Positions 16,425 through 25,289 of a stretch of DNA of 64,000 nucleotides are shown here, piece by piece. Position 1 is the stretch's first letter; each line of letters starts with the position of its first letter. The position numbers were made by a program, and so were the translations under genes. The stretch covers positions 1-64,000 of the forward strand of contig MPMI01000002.1 in the NCBI GenBank assembly GCA_002238415.1, written 5' to 3'. This DNA comes from Desulfurellaceae bacterium bin18 (GTDB lineage Bacteria; Desulfobacterota; Binatia; Bin18). Below the pieces are notes generated by a model. That model ran no database searches, was not told where the DNA came from, and saw only the letters and a program-made list of their open reading frames with translations.

Positions 16425-18707
16425 TCAATCATTCCGGGTGGCGCTGTTCTTTTCTCGCAGGGCCGCATACACTTTCTCTGCGGTCACCGGCAAATCCATC
16501 AGCCGGACTCCCACCGCATCAAAGACGGCGTTTGCCACCGCCGCCGGTACAGCCACATTACTGTGCTCGCCAATGGCCTTGCCTGCATAGGGCGCAGGGC
16601 CGGCGTTGCTTTCGCCCAGAACGGTTTTCAGCTCCGGAATATCCATGCTGGTCGGCAGCTTATAGTCACCCAAATGGACATTCGTCACGGCTCCGTCCTG
16701 CACGATCAGATGTTCGGTCAGCGCGTGGCCGACCCCTTGGATCGCCCCGCCTTCAACTTGCCCCTGGTGGGTGAGCGGATTGAGGATGGTGCCGACATCG
16801 TGCGCGGTCGTGAGCTTCTTGAGCGTCACCTGGCCGGTTGCCGGATCAACAGCGACTTCGGCTATCTGGGCGCAGAATGAGGTCACCTCCACCGGGTCTT
16901 CGGCCACATATTCTCCGGTGTAGCGTAAGGGCAGCTCTTCCCGGTCGGCGAGTGCCGCCATCAGCCTGGGGAGCGCAAGACGCTGCCCGTTCGTATTCAC
17001 AAACTCACCCGCCCGATATGCGACCTGCTCCGGCGGACTTTCCATATGCCGGGCGGCAAATGCGGTGAGTCCTGCCTTTAATTTTTGAACGGCGGCAAGG
17101 GTCGCCTGACCGGCCATATGCGTCAGACGGCTCCCCCCAGCGCCCACTTCCCACTGTGCGGAGTCGGTACTGCCCTGTACGACCCTGACGGATTCCAAAG
17201 GGATCTGTAATTCTTCAGCCACGACCTGCTGCAGCACCGTATACGAACCCGTGCCCGTATCTGCCGCGCCCGTCATGAGGGTCAGCGTAGCATCGGCAGC
17301 AATACTCAAGGTTGCGCTCGATGGACCAAACGCCCCGGGCTCGCGGTCATACATGCCAATGCCGCGGCCAATATGGGCTGCCTTTTCCGTGTCCCACTCG
17401 GCTTCCCTGGCCGCGGCCTCCAAGGTCTCTTTACAGCGAATCTTCTTCCACTTTTCACCCAGCGGGGCGGCATCGCCTTCGACCAGCGTATTGCGAAGCC
17501 GAAACTCCAAGGGATCGAGCCCCAGCTCTTGGGCAATGAGGTCCATATGGCTTTCAACCCCAAAAACGATCTGGGGCGCGCCGGGCGCACGCATATGTCC
17601 GGCGGGAACGGTGTTGGTGTAGACGCGAAAGACCTCGATTTCGACATTGGGCATCCGGTACGGACCGGCGGCGTGGACACTACCGTGTACGGTATGCAGT
17701 GGCGTGAAGGCGCTATAAGCGCCACAACTGAAAACCAGCTTGGCCTTACGTGCAACAATGCGCCCACTGGCGTCTACGCCAGTCCGCAGCGTAATGACTG
17801 CCGGATGACGCGGATTGCCGGCTGACAGCTCTTCGGTATAGGTCATGACCATTTTGACCGGCCGACCCGCGGCCGCGGCCAGGTGATAGCACACGACGCT
17901 ATCCATCAATGAGCCTTTACCCCCAAAATCACCGCCAATGGGTGCAGTGTTGACGCAGACTCGGTCCTCGGTCACATCCAGCGCAGCCGCAAATTGAGAC
18001 CGAGCCACAAAGGGGGTCTTATTCGAGATCCACAGATTGACTTTACCGTCTGGCTCAATCTGGACGACACTGGCATGCGGCTCAATATAACCCTGATGAA
18101 CCGGGGGAATGGTAAACGTATGGGTAAACTCGCGGGTAGCTTGAGAAAATCCGGCTTCAACATCGCCGTGGGTGTAGAAGACCTGGGATACCACATTGGG
18201 AATGTCCGGGTACAGGCGGTCATCGCCCGGATGAACGAAATCGGGCACGGGAGGATGGGTGTAGGCGCTGGTGTCGGTATGGACGCGTGGCGCGTTTCCC
18301 TGCATGGCCTCGACGGGATCAAAGACTGCGGGCAGGGCTTCATACTCAACTGCTATGCGGGTGAGCGCTTCCTCGGCAATATCCATGGACTCAGCCGCAA
18401 CCGCGACCACCTTCTCGCCTGCAAAACGAACCACGTCCCGCGCGAGCACGGGCTTATCCAAGAAGAAACGACCAATGCGGCGGTCCGGCAGCTCCGCTCC
18501 GGTAATGACCGCGTGGACGCCGGCTAGCGCTTTTGCCTGCGCGGTATCAATCGAGACAATCCGGGCGTGGGGAAACGGGCTGCGCAGGCACTTGCCGTAC
18601 AGCAAACCGGGCAGCCGAATATCCGCGGTATAGCGGGCCTGTCCGGTGACTTTGGACGGTCCTTCGACATGACCCGCCGGCCGACCAACGCTGACTAAAC
18701 TCGCCAT
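16425..18707 (-). CDS. Molybdopterin-binding large subunit, xanthine dehydrogenase family (not CO dehydrogenase form I)
   Basis: 760-residue catalytic subunit holding the molybdenum-cytosine dinucleotide cofactor. Seen: the N-terminal hammerhead domain (GPSKVTGQARYTADIRLPGLLYGK), the IGGDFGGKG Mo-cofactor loop, GHMRAPGAPQ, the GTGSYTVLQQVVAEEL region and KAIGEHSNVAVPAAVANA, whose Glu is the expected catalytic base. The AYxCSFR active-site loop of true form-I CO dehydrogenase is absent, so the substrate is more likely an aromatic, N-heterocycle or aldehyde. ATG at 18707 is taken because GGAGG lies seven bases upstream; a GTG at 18719 overlaps that site. First gene of a large-[2Fe-2S]-FAD-CoxG operon. 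Confidence 0.93.
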   Translation of the reverse strand: MASLVSVGRPAGHVEGPSKVTGQARYTADIRLPGLLYGKCLRSPFPHARIVSIDTAQAKALAGVHAVITGAELPDRRIGRFFLDKPVLARDVVRFAGEKVVAVAAESMDIAEEALTRIAVEYEALPAVFDPVEAMQGNAPRVHTDTSAYTHPPVPDFVHPGDDRLYPDIPNVVSQVFYTHGDVEAGFSQATREFTHTFTIPPVHQGYIEPHASVVQIEPDGKVNLWISNKTPFVARSQFAAALDVTEDRVCVNTAPIGGDFGGKGSLMDSVVCYHLAAAAGRPVKMVMTYTEELSAGNPRHPAVITLRTGVDASGRIVARKAKLVFSCGAYSAFTPLHTVHGSVHAAGPYRMPNVEIEVFRVYTNTVPAGHMRAPGAPQIVFGVESHMDLIAQELGLDPLEFRLRNTLVEGDAAPLGEKWKKIRCKETLEAAAREAEWDTEKAAHIGRGIGMYDREPGAFGPSSATLSIAADATLTLMTGAADTGTGSYTVLQQVVAEELQIPLESVRVVQGSTDSAQWEVGAGGSRLTHMAGQATLAAVQKLKAGLTAFAARHMESPPEQVAYRAGEFVNTNGQRLALPRLMAALADREELPLRYTGEYVAEDPVEVTSFCAQIAEVAVDPATGQVTLKKLTTAHDVGTILNPLTHQGQVEGGAIQGVGHALTEHLIVQDGAVTNVHLGDYKLPTSMDIPELKTVLGESNAGPAPYAGKAIGEHSNVAVPAAVANAVFDAVGVRLMDLPVTAEKVYAALREKNSATRND

Positions 18708-18857
18708 GATAACCTCCACAGTCAGACACGACCCAAAGTACGGATATCGTCATGAATCCTGTTCGCAGTCAAGCGCCGTATGGTTGCCGACAGCATTGAC
18801 GTGAAAGACCGCGGGTCAGTATAGTCACGCCAGAGAGGAGCGCGCCAGGAGCACTGC

Positions 18858-19187
18858 ATGTGTCTATGGGAGCGGGTGATTGGGATGCCGAGTTTCGATA
18901 TTGGCGTCGGACATGGTTCGGCCTATCACCTGATTGAAGAAAATGTTGCACACTATGTGGTCAAGGCATATCGTGGCCGGCCCGACCGCGGGCTGACGGC
19001 CGGCAGCATTGTTCGGCATATTCTACAGGAGCTGGGTGTCGCTGGATTCTGCTTACAACCGGAACATATTGTGAGGTGGGTCTCGGTGTTTGAGGAACGG
19101 ACAGGTCGAAAGATTCTTGAAGAAGAGAGCGGCACGTTTCCGGTCCGCTATCGGTGCGTGTATCACAAAGACATTCGTATCCTCTGA
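18858..19187 (+). CDS. Conserved-looking hypothetical protein (109 aa)
   Basis: I do not recognise this protein. It reads as a compact mixed alpha/beta domain with a motif-like MPSFDIGVGHGSAYHLIEE, then GSIVRHILQELG and a C-terminal strand-rich VRYRCVYHKDIRIL. AGGAG lies six bases before the ATG at 18858; a second ATG at 18885 would start at MPSFDIG. Codon use resembles that of its neighbours and a strong intrinsic terminator follows 43 bp after the stop, both supporting a real gene. It is divergent from the molybdenum hydroxylase operon, sharing a 150-bp intergenic region with it. Confidence 0.6.
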   Translation: MCLWERVIGMPSFDIGVGHGSAYHLIEENVAHYVVKAYRGRPDRGLTAGSIVRHILQELGVAGFCLQPEHIVRWVSVFEERTGRKILEEESGTFPVRYRCVYHKDIRIL

Positions 19188-19230
19188 GTAGGGTGGTCCA
19201 GAGCGGGGGTGGCTGCCGACTCCAGTCAAA

Positions 19231-19265
19231 ACGGCCAAGGGCGGATGCCCTTGGCCGTTCCTTTT
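19231..19265 (+). terminator. Intrinsic terminator (possibly bidirectional)
   Basis: ACGGCCAAGGGC (19231-19242) and GCCCTTGGCCGT (19247-19258) form a perfect 12-bp stem with loop GGAT, followed by TCCTTTT. It lies between the convergent 109-aa gene and the amidohydrolase gene. On the minus strand the stem is followed by TTTTGA, so it may serve both. Confidence 0.88.
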
Positions 19266-19285
19266 GAGCACGGTGCACTGAAATT

Positions 19286-20464
19286 TCAGGCGTTCAACCT
19301 GGCTTCGTCCGCTGCGGTCGGACCTTCGACTCTATACAGTTTTTGTCCGTTGGCCCACAGGATTTTACGCCGGACCTCTTCGTCACAATCCTCTAAGCCT
19401 TCCTTGATACGGTCGTGGACTTCATCACCATAGAGCGAAGTCGGATGGGGAAAGTCGGTTTCAAACATGATCCGGTCCACCCCGACCTTGTCGATCAGAC
19501 GGCGTGGGGCGATCTGCTCGAACCAGTAGCAGGCGTAGATGTTCCGCGCAAAATATTCGGACGGTAACATGTCCAGGTCGGGCCGCTCTTCTGGAACACG
19601 GTTGCCGAGGAACTGATAATCCAGGGCTTCGAGAGCAAACGGAATCCAGCCGATCCCGCTCTCAACCGAAACAAATTTAATACTGGGATAGCGCGCCAGG
19701 ACACCAGAAATGATCAGATCGCTTAACTGAATGCCGTTGCGCATGAAGATATCAACCGAGAGCTCGGCAAACGCCGCCATTTTGCCGTAGGCCTTCACCT
19801 TGTCGCGCCGCAGTCCGCCGTCCATATTGCCGGAGCCAATATGAAAGCTGATCGGCTGGTCGAGCTCGCAGGCAACTTCCCATAACGGATTCCAGTGCGG
19901 GTCGCCCAGGAGTGGTTGGCCGAGCGATTGTGGGTCGCCGGTGAAGAGAATGCCTTTATGGCCCATGGCGTGACAGCGTCGGACTTCTTCAACCGAGGCG
20001 TCAACATCCCAGAACGGCGTTGAGGTGATCGGGAGCAGGCGGCGCGAATCGGCTGATGCCCACTCGGTCTGCCAATCGTTATACACCTTGACGCAGGTCA
20101 GCTTGAGCTCGGCGTCTTCGAGGCGCAGAAACTCCTGGCTGCCGAATCCCCCGACGTTGGGATACATGACCATCGCCCAGATGCCCATTTCGTCCATGTA
20201 TTTGAGGCGCTCCTTGGCGTCGAACGCGCCGGGGTGCATCTCGTCATACGACTTGGGCCAGTTGGTCATATCGCCGACCCCGGCGGTGGCGGTCAGACCC
20301 GGATTGGCTATACGCCGGTCGCCCAGGAACCACCACAGGCGTCCCCTGGCGTCGAGGTCCAATCGGGGAACCGCGTCTTTTAATTTGTCGGGGACCCGAC
20401 TGGTCCACAGGTCCGGCGTCTCTGTTACGTGGGTATCAACGTCAATGATCGTGTAGCCACTCAT
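19286..20464 (-). CDS. Amidohydrolase family protein (metal-dependent TIM-barrel)
   Basis: 392-residue amidohydrolase-2 / ACMSD-like protein, related to decarboxylases and hydrolases of the TIM-barrel metallo-hydrolase superfamily. Seen: N-terminal TIIDVDTHVTETPD (the position of the HxH metal motif, here D-T-H), a mid-barrel His in PISFHIGSGN, FVSVESGIGWIPFALEALD and the closing IMFETDFPHPTSLYGDEV with its metal-binding Asp. The open frame continues to 20488, but ATG at 20464 is preceded by GGAGG at the right spacing. The first metal histidine pair is incomplete, as in many actinobacterial and Tectomicrobia-like paralogues, so the metal site may be altered. Substrate unknown. Confidence 0.88.
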   Translation of the reverse strand: MSGYTIIDVDTHVTETPDLWTSRVPDKLKDAVPRLDLDARGRLWWFLGDRRIANPGLTATAGVGDMTNWPKSYDEMHPGAFDAKERLKYMDEMGIWAMVMYPNVGGFGSQEFLRLEDAELKLTCVKVYNDWQTEWASADSRRLLPITSTPFWDVDASVEEVRRCHAMGHKGILFTGDPQSLGQPLLGDPHWNPLWEVACELDQPISFHIGSGNMDGGLRRDKVKAYGKMAAFAELSVDIFMRNGIQLSDLIISGVLARYPSIKFVSVESGIGWIPFALEALDYQFLGNRVPEERPDLDMLPSEYFARNIYACYWFEQIAPRRLIDKVGVDRIMFETDFPHPTSLYGDEVHDRIKEGLEDCDEEVRRKILWANGQKLYRVEGPTAADEARLNA

Positions 20465-20636
20465 ATGCGTGCCTCCTTCAGCCGCCATTTTAAGGCTCTA
20501 GCGTAGCTGAGGACTCGACAATTGCCAAGTCGGACGGAAGGATCCAACGGTTCCAGAACTGGGGGTGTCGTTGTAATCAACCCGCCCGTGCATATAAACT
20601 GGATATGGGCATACCGACGTGGCAAGGGAGGAGTGA

Positions 20637-20891
20637 ATGGCAACAAAAAAGGATATCGTCCTGGTAAGAGGACTGCGGTCCAGTAATCCAGCCGAAGAAC
20701 AGGCAACCGCAAAGGAGCCCGCTCTGATAGAAAAGTTTCGGCTCACGAGTCTGGCAGCGGAATTTGAGCAGCATAGCCAAGCAGAAATCGAGCGTTTAGG
20801 CAGTGAAAATCCTGATTTTGACGAGCCACTCTACCACGAAGCCGTCTCCCTCGTCCTGCGGAAACTCAGCCAGTCAAGGAAGCTTCCATGA
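20637..20891 (+). CDS. Small protein preceding SMC-like ATPase (84 aa)
   Basis: Unrecognised 84-residue protein with a strong GGAGG five bases before its ATG. The sequence is charged and helical (EKFRLTSLAAEFEQHSQAEIERLGSE, then LYHEAVSLVLRKLSQ), with no cysteines or membrane segment. Its stop overlaps the start of the SMC-like ATPase gene (ATGA, 20888-20891), so the two are translationally coupled and the product is probably a partner or regulator of that ATPase (inference). Upstream, 20465-20636 is a short divergent promoter region. Confidence 0.7.
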   Translation: MATKKDIVLVRGLRSSNPAEEQATAKEPALIEKFRLTSLAAEFEQHSQAEIERLGSENPDFDEPLYHEAVSLVLRKLSQSRKLP

Positions 20892-23149
20892 TCATTACGA
20901 GTGTTCACGCGAAAAATGTGCTGCGTTATTCGGAACTGAAGCTGACAAATCTTCCCCGGCGGGGAGTGATTGGAATAAGCGGCGCCAATGAATCCGGCAA
21001 AACGACTATTGCCGAAATTCTGTGTCTGGCGCTGTTTGGCCGGACATTCTCTCACCCTGAGGACGAATTCCAAAAAAATATTAAATGGGGCGAGTTTGGC
21101 GCTTCCGTCACTGTTGGCTTCTTTGCCAAGGATAAACACAGCTATCTGATTACCCGCTCTTTTGACGCAGACGGGAATCATTTAGCCCAGCTTCGCAGGG
21201 AAGGGGAAGCGGAGCCTTTTGTTCGTGGATCTGCCGCGGTGAACGAGAATGTGGCCCAGCTGTGCGGGTTTACCTATCAACGCTTTATCGATTCCTTTTA
21301 TCTAGCTCAGCGGAATATTGCTTCTCCGTCTATTCTCCTGCAGACCGCTAAGGCGCTGGCCGGTGTCGAAACCTTTGAGCACGTGGCGACTGAATGTGCG
21401 TCCGATATTCAGACCTTCCAGGAAGAACTTGCCCTTCTGCATGGCGGCCTTGCCGAGGCTCGTCGGCAGCGCACTGAACTCAATATCCAGGCTGATGCGT
21501 TGCCCAATTTGAAGGCAGAACAGAATGGCCAAACCACGGCCATTGCTGAGCGAAAAAAGGAAAATACGGCACGTGGCCTAAGGCTCGACCGCCTGCGCGC
21601 GGCAACCGCAGAGATCGCCGATCAGGTGGAAAAGACGACACAAGCCAATCTCGATACCAGCCTGGAGCAGTGGCTGCACTATGCGGATCACATCGATACC
21701 GCCACAAAAGCCGTGGACGCGGCGAGTCAAGGTGCAGAATCCGGTTCGGGTCCGCGGCTGACTGGGGCGCTCCAGTCCTGGAGTGATGATCTGCGTAAGC
21801 GTCTCCAGGCTTTTACCCCTGTGCGGAACGCGGCCGCCGTGTATCGCCAACGTCTGGCCTGGCTCATCGGCCAGGGAGAGCGGCCGGCTGAGGTTGATGC
21901 GCGCGTACGCTCTTTACCCGACCAGCAGGCGCTTCTCCTCAGTCAGGGGGAAGGCATACGCGGGAAGCGGACCGGTCCTATGATCGGCTTTTTCGTCACG
22001 TTTCTGCTTATGATTCTAAGTTGGAGCGTGCTCTGGTTTCTGAACTATGCGCCAAATCACGCCGTCGGACAGTGGCTCGGAAATGGTCTGCAATTGGTGA
22101 CGTACAATACCGTGCTTTTCCTTGTCGCCGCGGTCTCCAGTGGGCTGAGCCTGATATTGCTCGTTATGGTTTTTATTCTTACGGAGCAGATTCTGACCGC
22201 ACGGCAGAAGGCCGCCCGCCTCCAAGCCGACCAAGAAGCAATCAAAGCCCAACTCCAAAGCCTAGACGATCTTCCCCAGCAGTCCCTGGTCACCGAGGTG
22301 GCGACTCTTGATATCTGTGATGATCCGCCATTGAAAGAGGCTCTGACCCAGTTTGTCAGTGGCCCTGGCGTAGCGCTGCTCGATGCAGAGGCGCTCGCAG
22401 CGTTTCTTGCTCCGCTGGAGGCCGCGAGCCTCACCTGCCAGGAGGATGCTGACGCCATCACTAGACGGATAACTGAAGAAATACAGTCTGTTGAGACGAG
22501 CTTGGTTGCCATACGCCAAGACCTGGACCGTCTGGGTCAGGCCATCGCGGAAGAAGAGCGTCGCCTCAATAAAGCGGCACAACTGGACCAGGAGACCGCC
22601 GCGTTCGAAAGGGATATTGAGAGCAAAACCCGCAGTATTGAAGTACGGCGAATCGCTCAAAATCTCCTCTCTGGCTCGCACCGGCGTTTACTGAGCCGGT
22701 TTAACCTGGAGATGCGGCACGTTGTGAGTAAAATCATGCCGAAGCTCACTGAGGGGCGCTACGAGACCATGCAAATCGATAATGACCTCGATGTCCGGGT
22801 ATGGTCGAGTGAAAAGGGTCATTTTGTTGGTCTGAACGAAATTTCGGGAGGAACCTATAATCAGGTCATGCTGGCTATCCGTCTGGCCCTGTCGCAAGCC
22901 TTGATTAGCTCATCACTGTGTGGTGTTGAGTGCCTTATCCTTGATGAGCCGTTCGCCTTTTTTGACGCCCAGCGTACCCGAAAGACTCTGGAAATGTTGC
23001 CCCAGGTCAGTCCTGAAATTGAACAGATGTGGATTATTGCTCAGCAGTTTGATGACACCAGCTCCCTTGCCCTGCACCTGAGTTGCTCACGCGACTCGGA
23101 GGTTTTGATTGCCCCAGTGGGCGAATATGAGGCGCTGGGGGAAGGGTAG
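20888..23149 (+). CDS. SMC/Rad50-like ATPase with two central membrane segments (YhaN-like)
   Basis: 753 residues with split ABC-type ATPase halves. Walker A is GANESGKTTIAEIL near residue 35. Long coiled-coil arms follow, and the C-terminal part carries the signature EISGGTYNQVMLAIRLALSQAL, Walker B ECLILDEPFAFFDAQRTRK and a switch-like IIAQQFDD. Unlike SbcC/Rad50 it has no zinc hook. Instead the arms are joined by two strongly hydrophobic helices (about 363-433: GFFVTFLLMILSWSVLWFL and TVLFLVAAVSSGLSLILLVMV). This is the layout of YhaN-type membrane-associated SMC-like proteins, whose role, possibly in DNA repair or envelope-linked nucleic-acid processing, is unsettled. No SbcD-like nuclease gene is adjacent. 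Confidence 0.85.
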   Translation: MIITSVHAKNVLRYSELKLTNLPRRGVIGISGANESGKTTIAEILCLALFGRTFSHPEDEFQKNIKWGEFGASVTVGFFAKDKHSYLITRSFDADGNHLAQLRREGEAEPFVRGSAAVNENVAQLCGFTYQRFIDSFYLAQRNIASPSILLQTAKALAGVETFEHVATECASDIQTFQEELALLHGGLAEARRQRTELNIQADALPNLKAEQNGQTTAIAERKKENTARGLRLDRLRAATAEIADQVEKTTQANLDTSLEQWLHYADHIDTATKAVDAASQGAESGSGPRLTGALQSWSDDLRKRLQAFTPVRNAAAVYRQRLAWLIGQGERPAEVDARVRSLPDQQALLLSQGEGIRGKRTGPMIGFFVTFLLMILSWSVLWFLNYAPNHAVGQWLGNGLQLVTYNTVLFLVAAVSSGLSLILLVMVFILTEQILTARQKAARLQADQEAIKAQLQSLDDLPQQSLVTEVATLDICDDPPLKEALTQFVSGPGVALLDAEALAAFLAPLEAASLTCQEDADAITRRITEEIQSVETSLVAIRQDLDRLGQAIAEEERRLNKAAQLDQETAAFERDIESKTRSIEVRRIAQNLLSGSHRRLLSRFNLEMRHVVSKIMPKLTEGRYETMQIDNDLDVRVWSSEKGHFVGLNEISGGTYNQVMLAIRLALSQALISSSLCGVECLILDEPFAFFDAQRTRKTLEMLPQVSPEIEQMWIIAQQFDDTSSLALHLSCSRDSEVLIAPVGEYEALGEG

Positions 23150-23158
23150 GGACTATGT

Positions 23159-23203
23159 GAGTCGATTGAGTCGATTGAGTCCTTGAGACCCAACAGACCC
23201 AAT
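23159..23203. repeat. TTGAGTC / CCCAACAGA tandem repeat, second locus
   Basis: GAGTCGATTGAGTCGATTGA and one more GAGTC are followed by ACCCAACAGACCCAAT: the same two-part design as 9845-9916, here between the SMC-like ATPase stop and the ribosome binding site of the acyl-CoA dehydrogenase. Confidence 0.65.
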
Positions 23204-23221
23204 CTCAGTCAAGGAGACAGT

Positions 23222-24373
23222 ATGGATTTTGCTCTCACCGGGGAACAAGAAGCGTTTCGTGCAGAAATCCGGGAATTCCTGTCGAGCGAGGTACTGGCCG
23301 AGGAGCGGGTTGAAGACGGCTGGATTAGCGGCTACTCGCGCGAATTTTCTCAGAAACTTGGCCAGCAAGGCTGGATCGGGTTGACCTGGCCCAAGAAATA
23401 CGGCGGTCAGGAAAAGTCGTATCTTGACCGCTTGATCCTGACCGAAGAACTGCTGCGTGCCGGAGCTCCAGTCGCGGCCCACTGGCTGGGGGACCGTCAG
23501 GTTGGTCCGGCGCTTCTCGCGTATGGTAGTGAGGAGCAAAAACAGGAGATACTTCCGCAAGTCTGTAAAGGTGAGGTCGTCTTTTGTCTGGGTATGAGTG
23601 AACCTGGGTCCGGCTCCGACTTGGCCTCGCTCCAGACCCGGGCAAACGAGGAGGGCGATCACTATACCTTGAACGGCCAAAAGATCTGGACCAGCTTCGC
23701 CCACGTTGCCGATTATGCCTATCTGGTTGCTCGCACGGATCCGGATGCCCCGAAGCATAGAGGGATCAGTGAATTCCTGGTTGCTATGGATACACCGGGC
23801 GTCGATGTGCGGCCCCTCATCGATGCAACCGGAGAACATCATTTTAATGAGGTCTTTTTTGACAATGTTGAGGTACCGAAAAACCGGCTGATTGGTGAAA
23901 AAAATCGAGGCTGGTATCAGATTGCCTCTCAGCTTGACTACGAACGCAGCGGTATTGAGCGGCTGCTGAGTAATTATCCCCTCTTTCAGGATGCGGTTCG
24001 ATATGCCAAGGAACGGGGCCTGACGAAAGACCCGCTTGTCCGGGATACCTTGTCTCAGCTTCAGATCGAACTCGATTTGGGCCGCTCCATGGTCTACAAG
24101 GTCGCGTGGTATCTGACACAGAAGATCGTGCCGAACTATGAAGCCGCCATGGCAAAGTGCTTTTGCACCGAAGTGGAACAGCGTATCGCCAAAGCGGTGA
24201 GCGAACTGCTGGGTGATTATGCGGTCCTCCTGCCGGGCTCGCCCCATGCCCGTTTAGCCGGCCGAGCGGCCCGAGAATATCTGTACGCTCCGGCCTATAC
24301 GATCCAGGGTGGAACGAGCAATATTCTGCGCAATATCATTGCGATCCGTGGCCTCGGTCTACAGCCGGGGTAG
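23222..24373 (+). CDS. Acyl-CoA dehydrogenase family protein
   Basis: 383-residue FAD-dependent acyl-CoA dehydrogenase, cytoplasmic, introducing an alpha-beta double bond into an acyl-CoA and passing electrons to ETF. Typical blocks: MDFALTGEQEAFRAEIREFL, WIGLTWPKKYGGQ, FCLGMSEPGSGSDLASLQTRA, YTLNGQKIWTSFAHVADYAYLVART and C-terminal YTIQGGTSNILRNIIAIRGLGL. AAGGAGA precedes the ATG. The upstream extension of the frame lies in the repeat and is rejected. It starts a run with the SDR and LLM genes on the same strand; together they suggest catabolism of an organic acid or terpenoid-like substrate (inference). Confidence 0.93.
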   Translation: MDFALTGEQEAFRAEIREFLSSEVLAEERVEDGWISGYSREFSQKLGQQGWIGLTWPKKYGGQEKSYLDRLILTEELLRAGAPVAAHWLGDRQVGPALLAYGSEEQKQEILPQVCKGEVVFCLGMSEPGSGSDLASLQTRANEEGDHYTLNGQKIWTSFAHVADYAYLVARTDPDAPKHRGISEFLVAMDTPGVDVRPLIDATGEHHFNEVFFDNVEVPKNRLIGEKNRGWYQIASQLDYERSGIERLLSNYPLFQDAVRYAKERGLTKDPLVRDTLSQLQIELDLGRSMVYKVAWYLTQKIVPNYEAAMAKCFCTEVEQRIAKAVSELLGDYAVLLPGSPHARLAGRAAREYLYAPAYTIQGGTSNILRNIIAIRGLGLQPG

Positions 24374-24454
24374 GGGCTGTGTAAGACCGGGGACAAAGCT
24401 CGATCATCTTCGGTTTGTGAGGTGGGCCAGTCGGCCCCGACTGAGGGAATATCT

Positions 24455-25207
24455 ATGCTTCTGGAAAATAAAGTTGCGCTTATTACTGGATCCGTCCGAG
24501 GTACCGGAGCTGGCATTGCCCGTGTTTTCGCCAGTGAGGGATCCAGGGTTGTCATTAACCAAGTCAAAGAGGAAGGGAATCCCCAACAGGTGCTTGAAGA
24601 AATCGAGTCGGCCGGCCAGCAAGTGCTGTTTGTCAAGGCAGACATTACCGATGAAGCCCAAGTTGCTGATATGGTTCGTCAAACCGAAGATCGATTTGGC
24701 CAGGTTGATATCCTCGTTAACAATTATGCTGGCAGTATACCGCAGAAGCTGTTTCAGGACACTACCTGGACGGACTGGCAGTATCAACTCGATACGACGG
24801 TCAAAGCCGCCTTTTTGTGTGCGCAAGCGGTTTTGCCTGGAATGAAGACGCGCCGGTGGGGGCGGATCATCAGCATCAACACGATTGGCATTCATCAACC
24901 AAATCCAAACTACCACGCCTATACCTCAGCAAAAACAGCCATGTTGGGCTTCTCGCGGAATCTGGCAGTTGAGTTTGGTCAATATAATATTACCGTCAAT
25001 ATCGTCTCTCCCGGTTTGACCCTAACTCAGGAAGTCAAAAACATGCTGACACCGGAAACCCAGGCGAAGCATGAAAGTAAAGTGCCGTTGCGTAGAACAG
25101 GAACAGTTGAGGATACGGCAAACGCAGCGCTGTTTTTCGCGTCCGAGTTGAGCAGCTTCGTCACCGGCCACTACCTGCCAGTGTGCGGTGGACTGGTGTT
25201 GGAGTAG
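24455..25207 (+). CDS. SDR family oxidoreductase (atypical catalytic Ser position)
   Basis: 250-residue classical short-chain dehydrogenase/reductase. The Rossmann motif is TGSVRGTGAGIA, then DILVNNYAGS (in place of NNAG) and the active-site YTSAK. The residue 13 before the Tyr, normally Ser, is Thr in this protein (INTIGIHQPNPNYHAY). The C-terminal SSFVTGHYLPVCGGLVLE is typical of 3-oxoacyl reductase-like members. ATG at 24455 is used because GAGGGA lies eight bases upstream; an earlier in-frame ATG at 24422 lacks one. Substrate unknown. Confidence 0.9.
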   Translation: MLLENKVALITGSVRGTGAGIARVFASEGSRVVINQVKEEGNPQQVLEEIESAGQQVLFVKADITDEAQVADMVRQTEDRFGQVDILVNNYAGSIPQKLFQDTTWTDWQYQLDTTVKAAFLCAQAVLPGMKTRRWGRIISINTIGIHQPNPNYHAYTSAKTAMLGFSRNLAVEFGQYNITVNIVSPGLTLTQEVKNMLTPETQAKHESKVPLRRTGTVEDTANAALFFASELSSFVTGHYLPVCGGLVLE

Positions 25208-25289
25208 GCTGGAACATTTCTCGTTCGATAAATTGAGACTGATAATGTTTCTTCTGTCAAATAATCTCTTCTATAAATAAGGAGTACGT

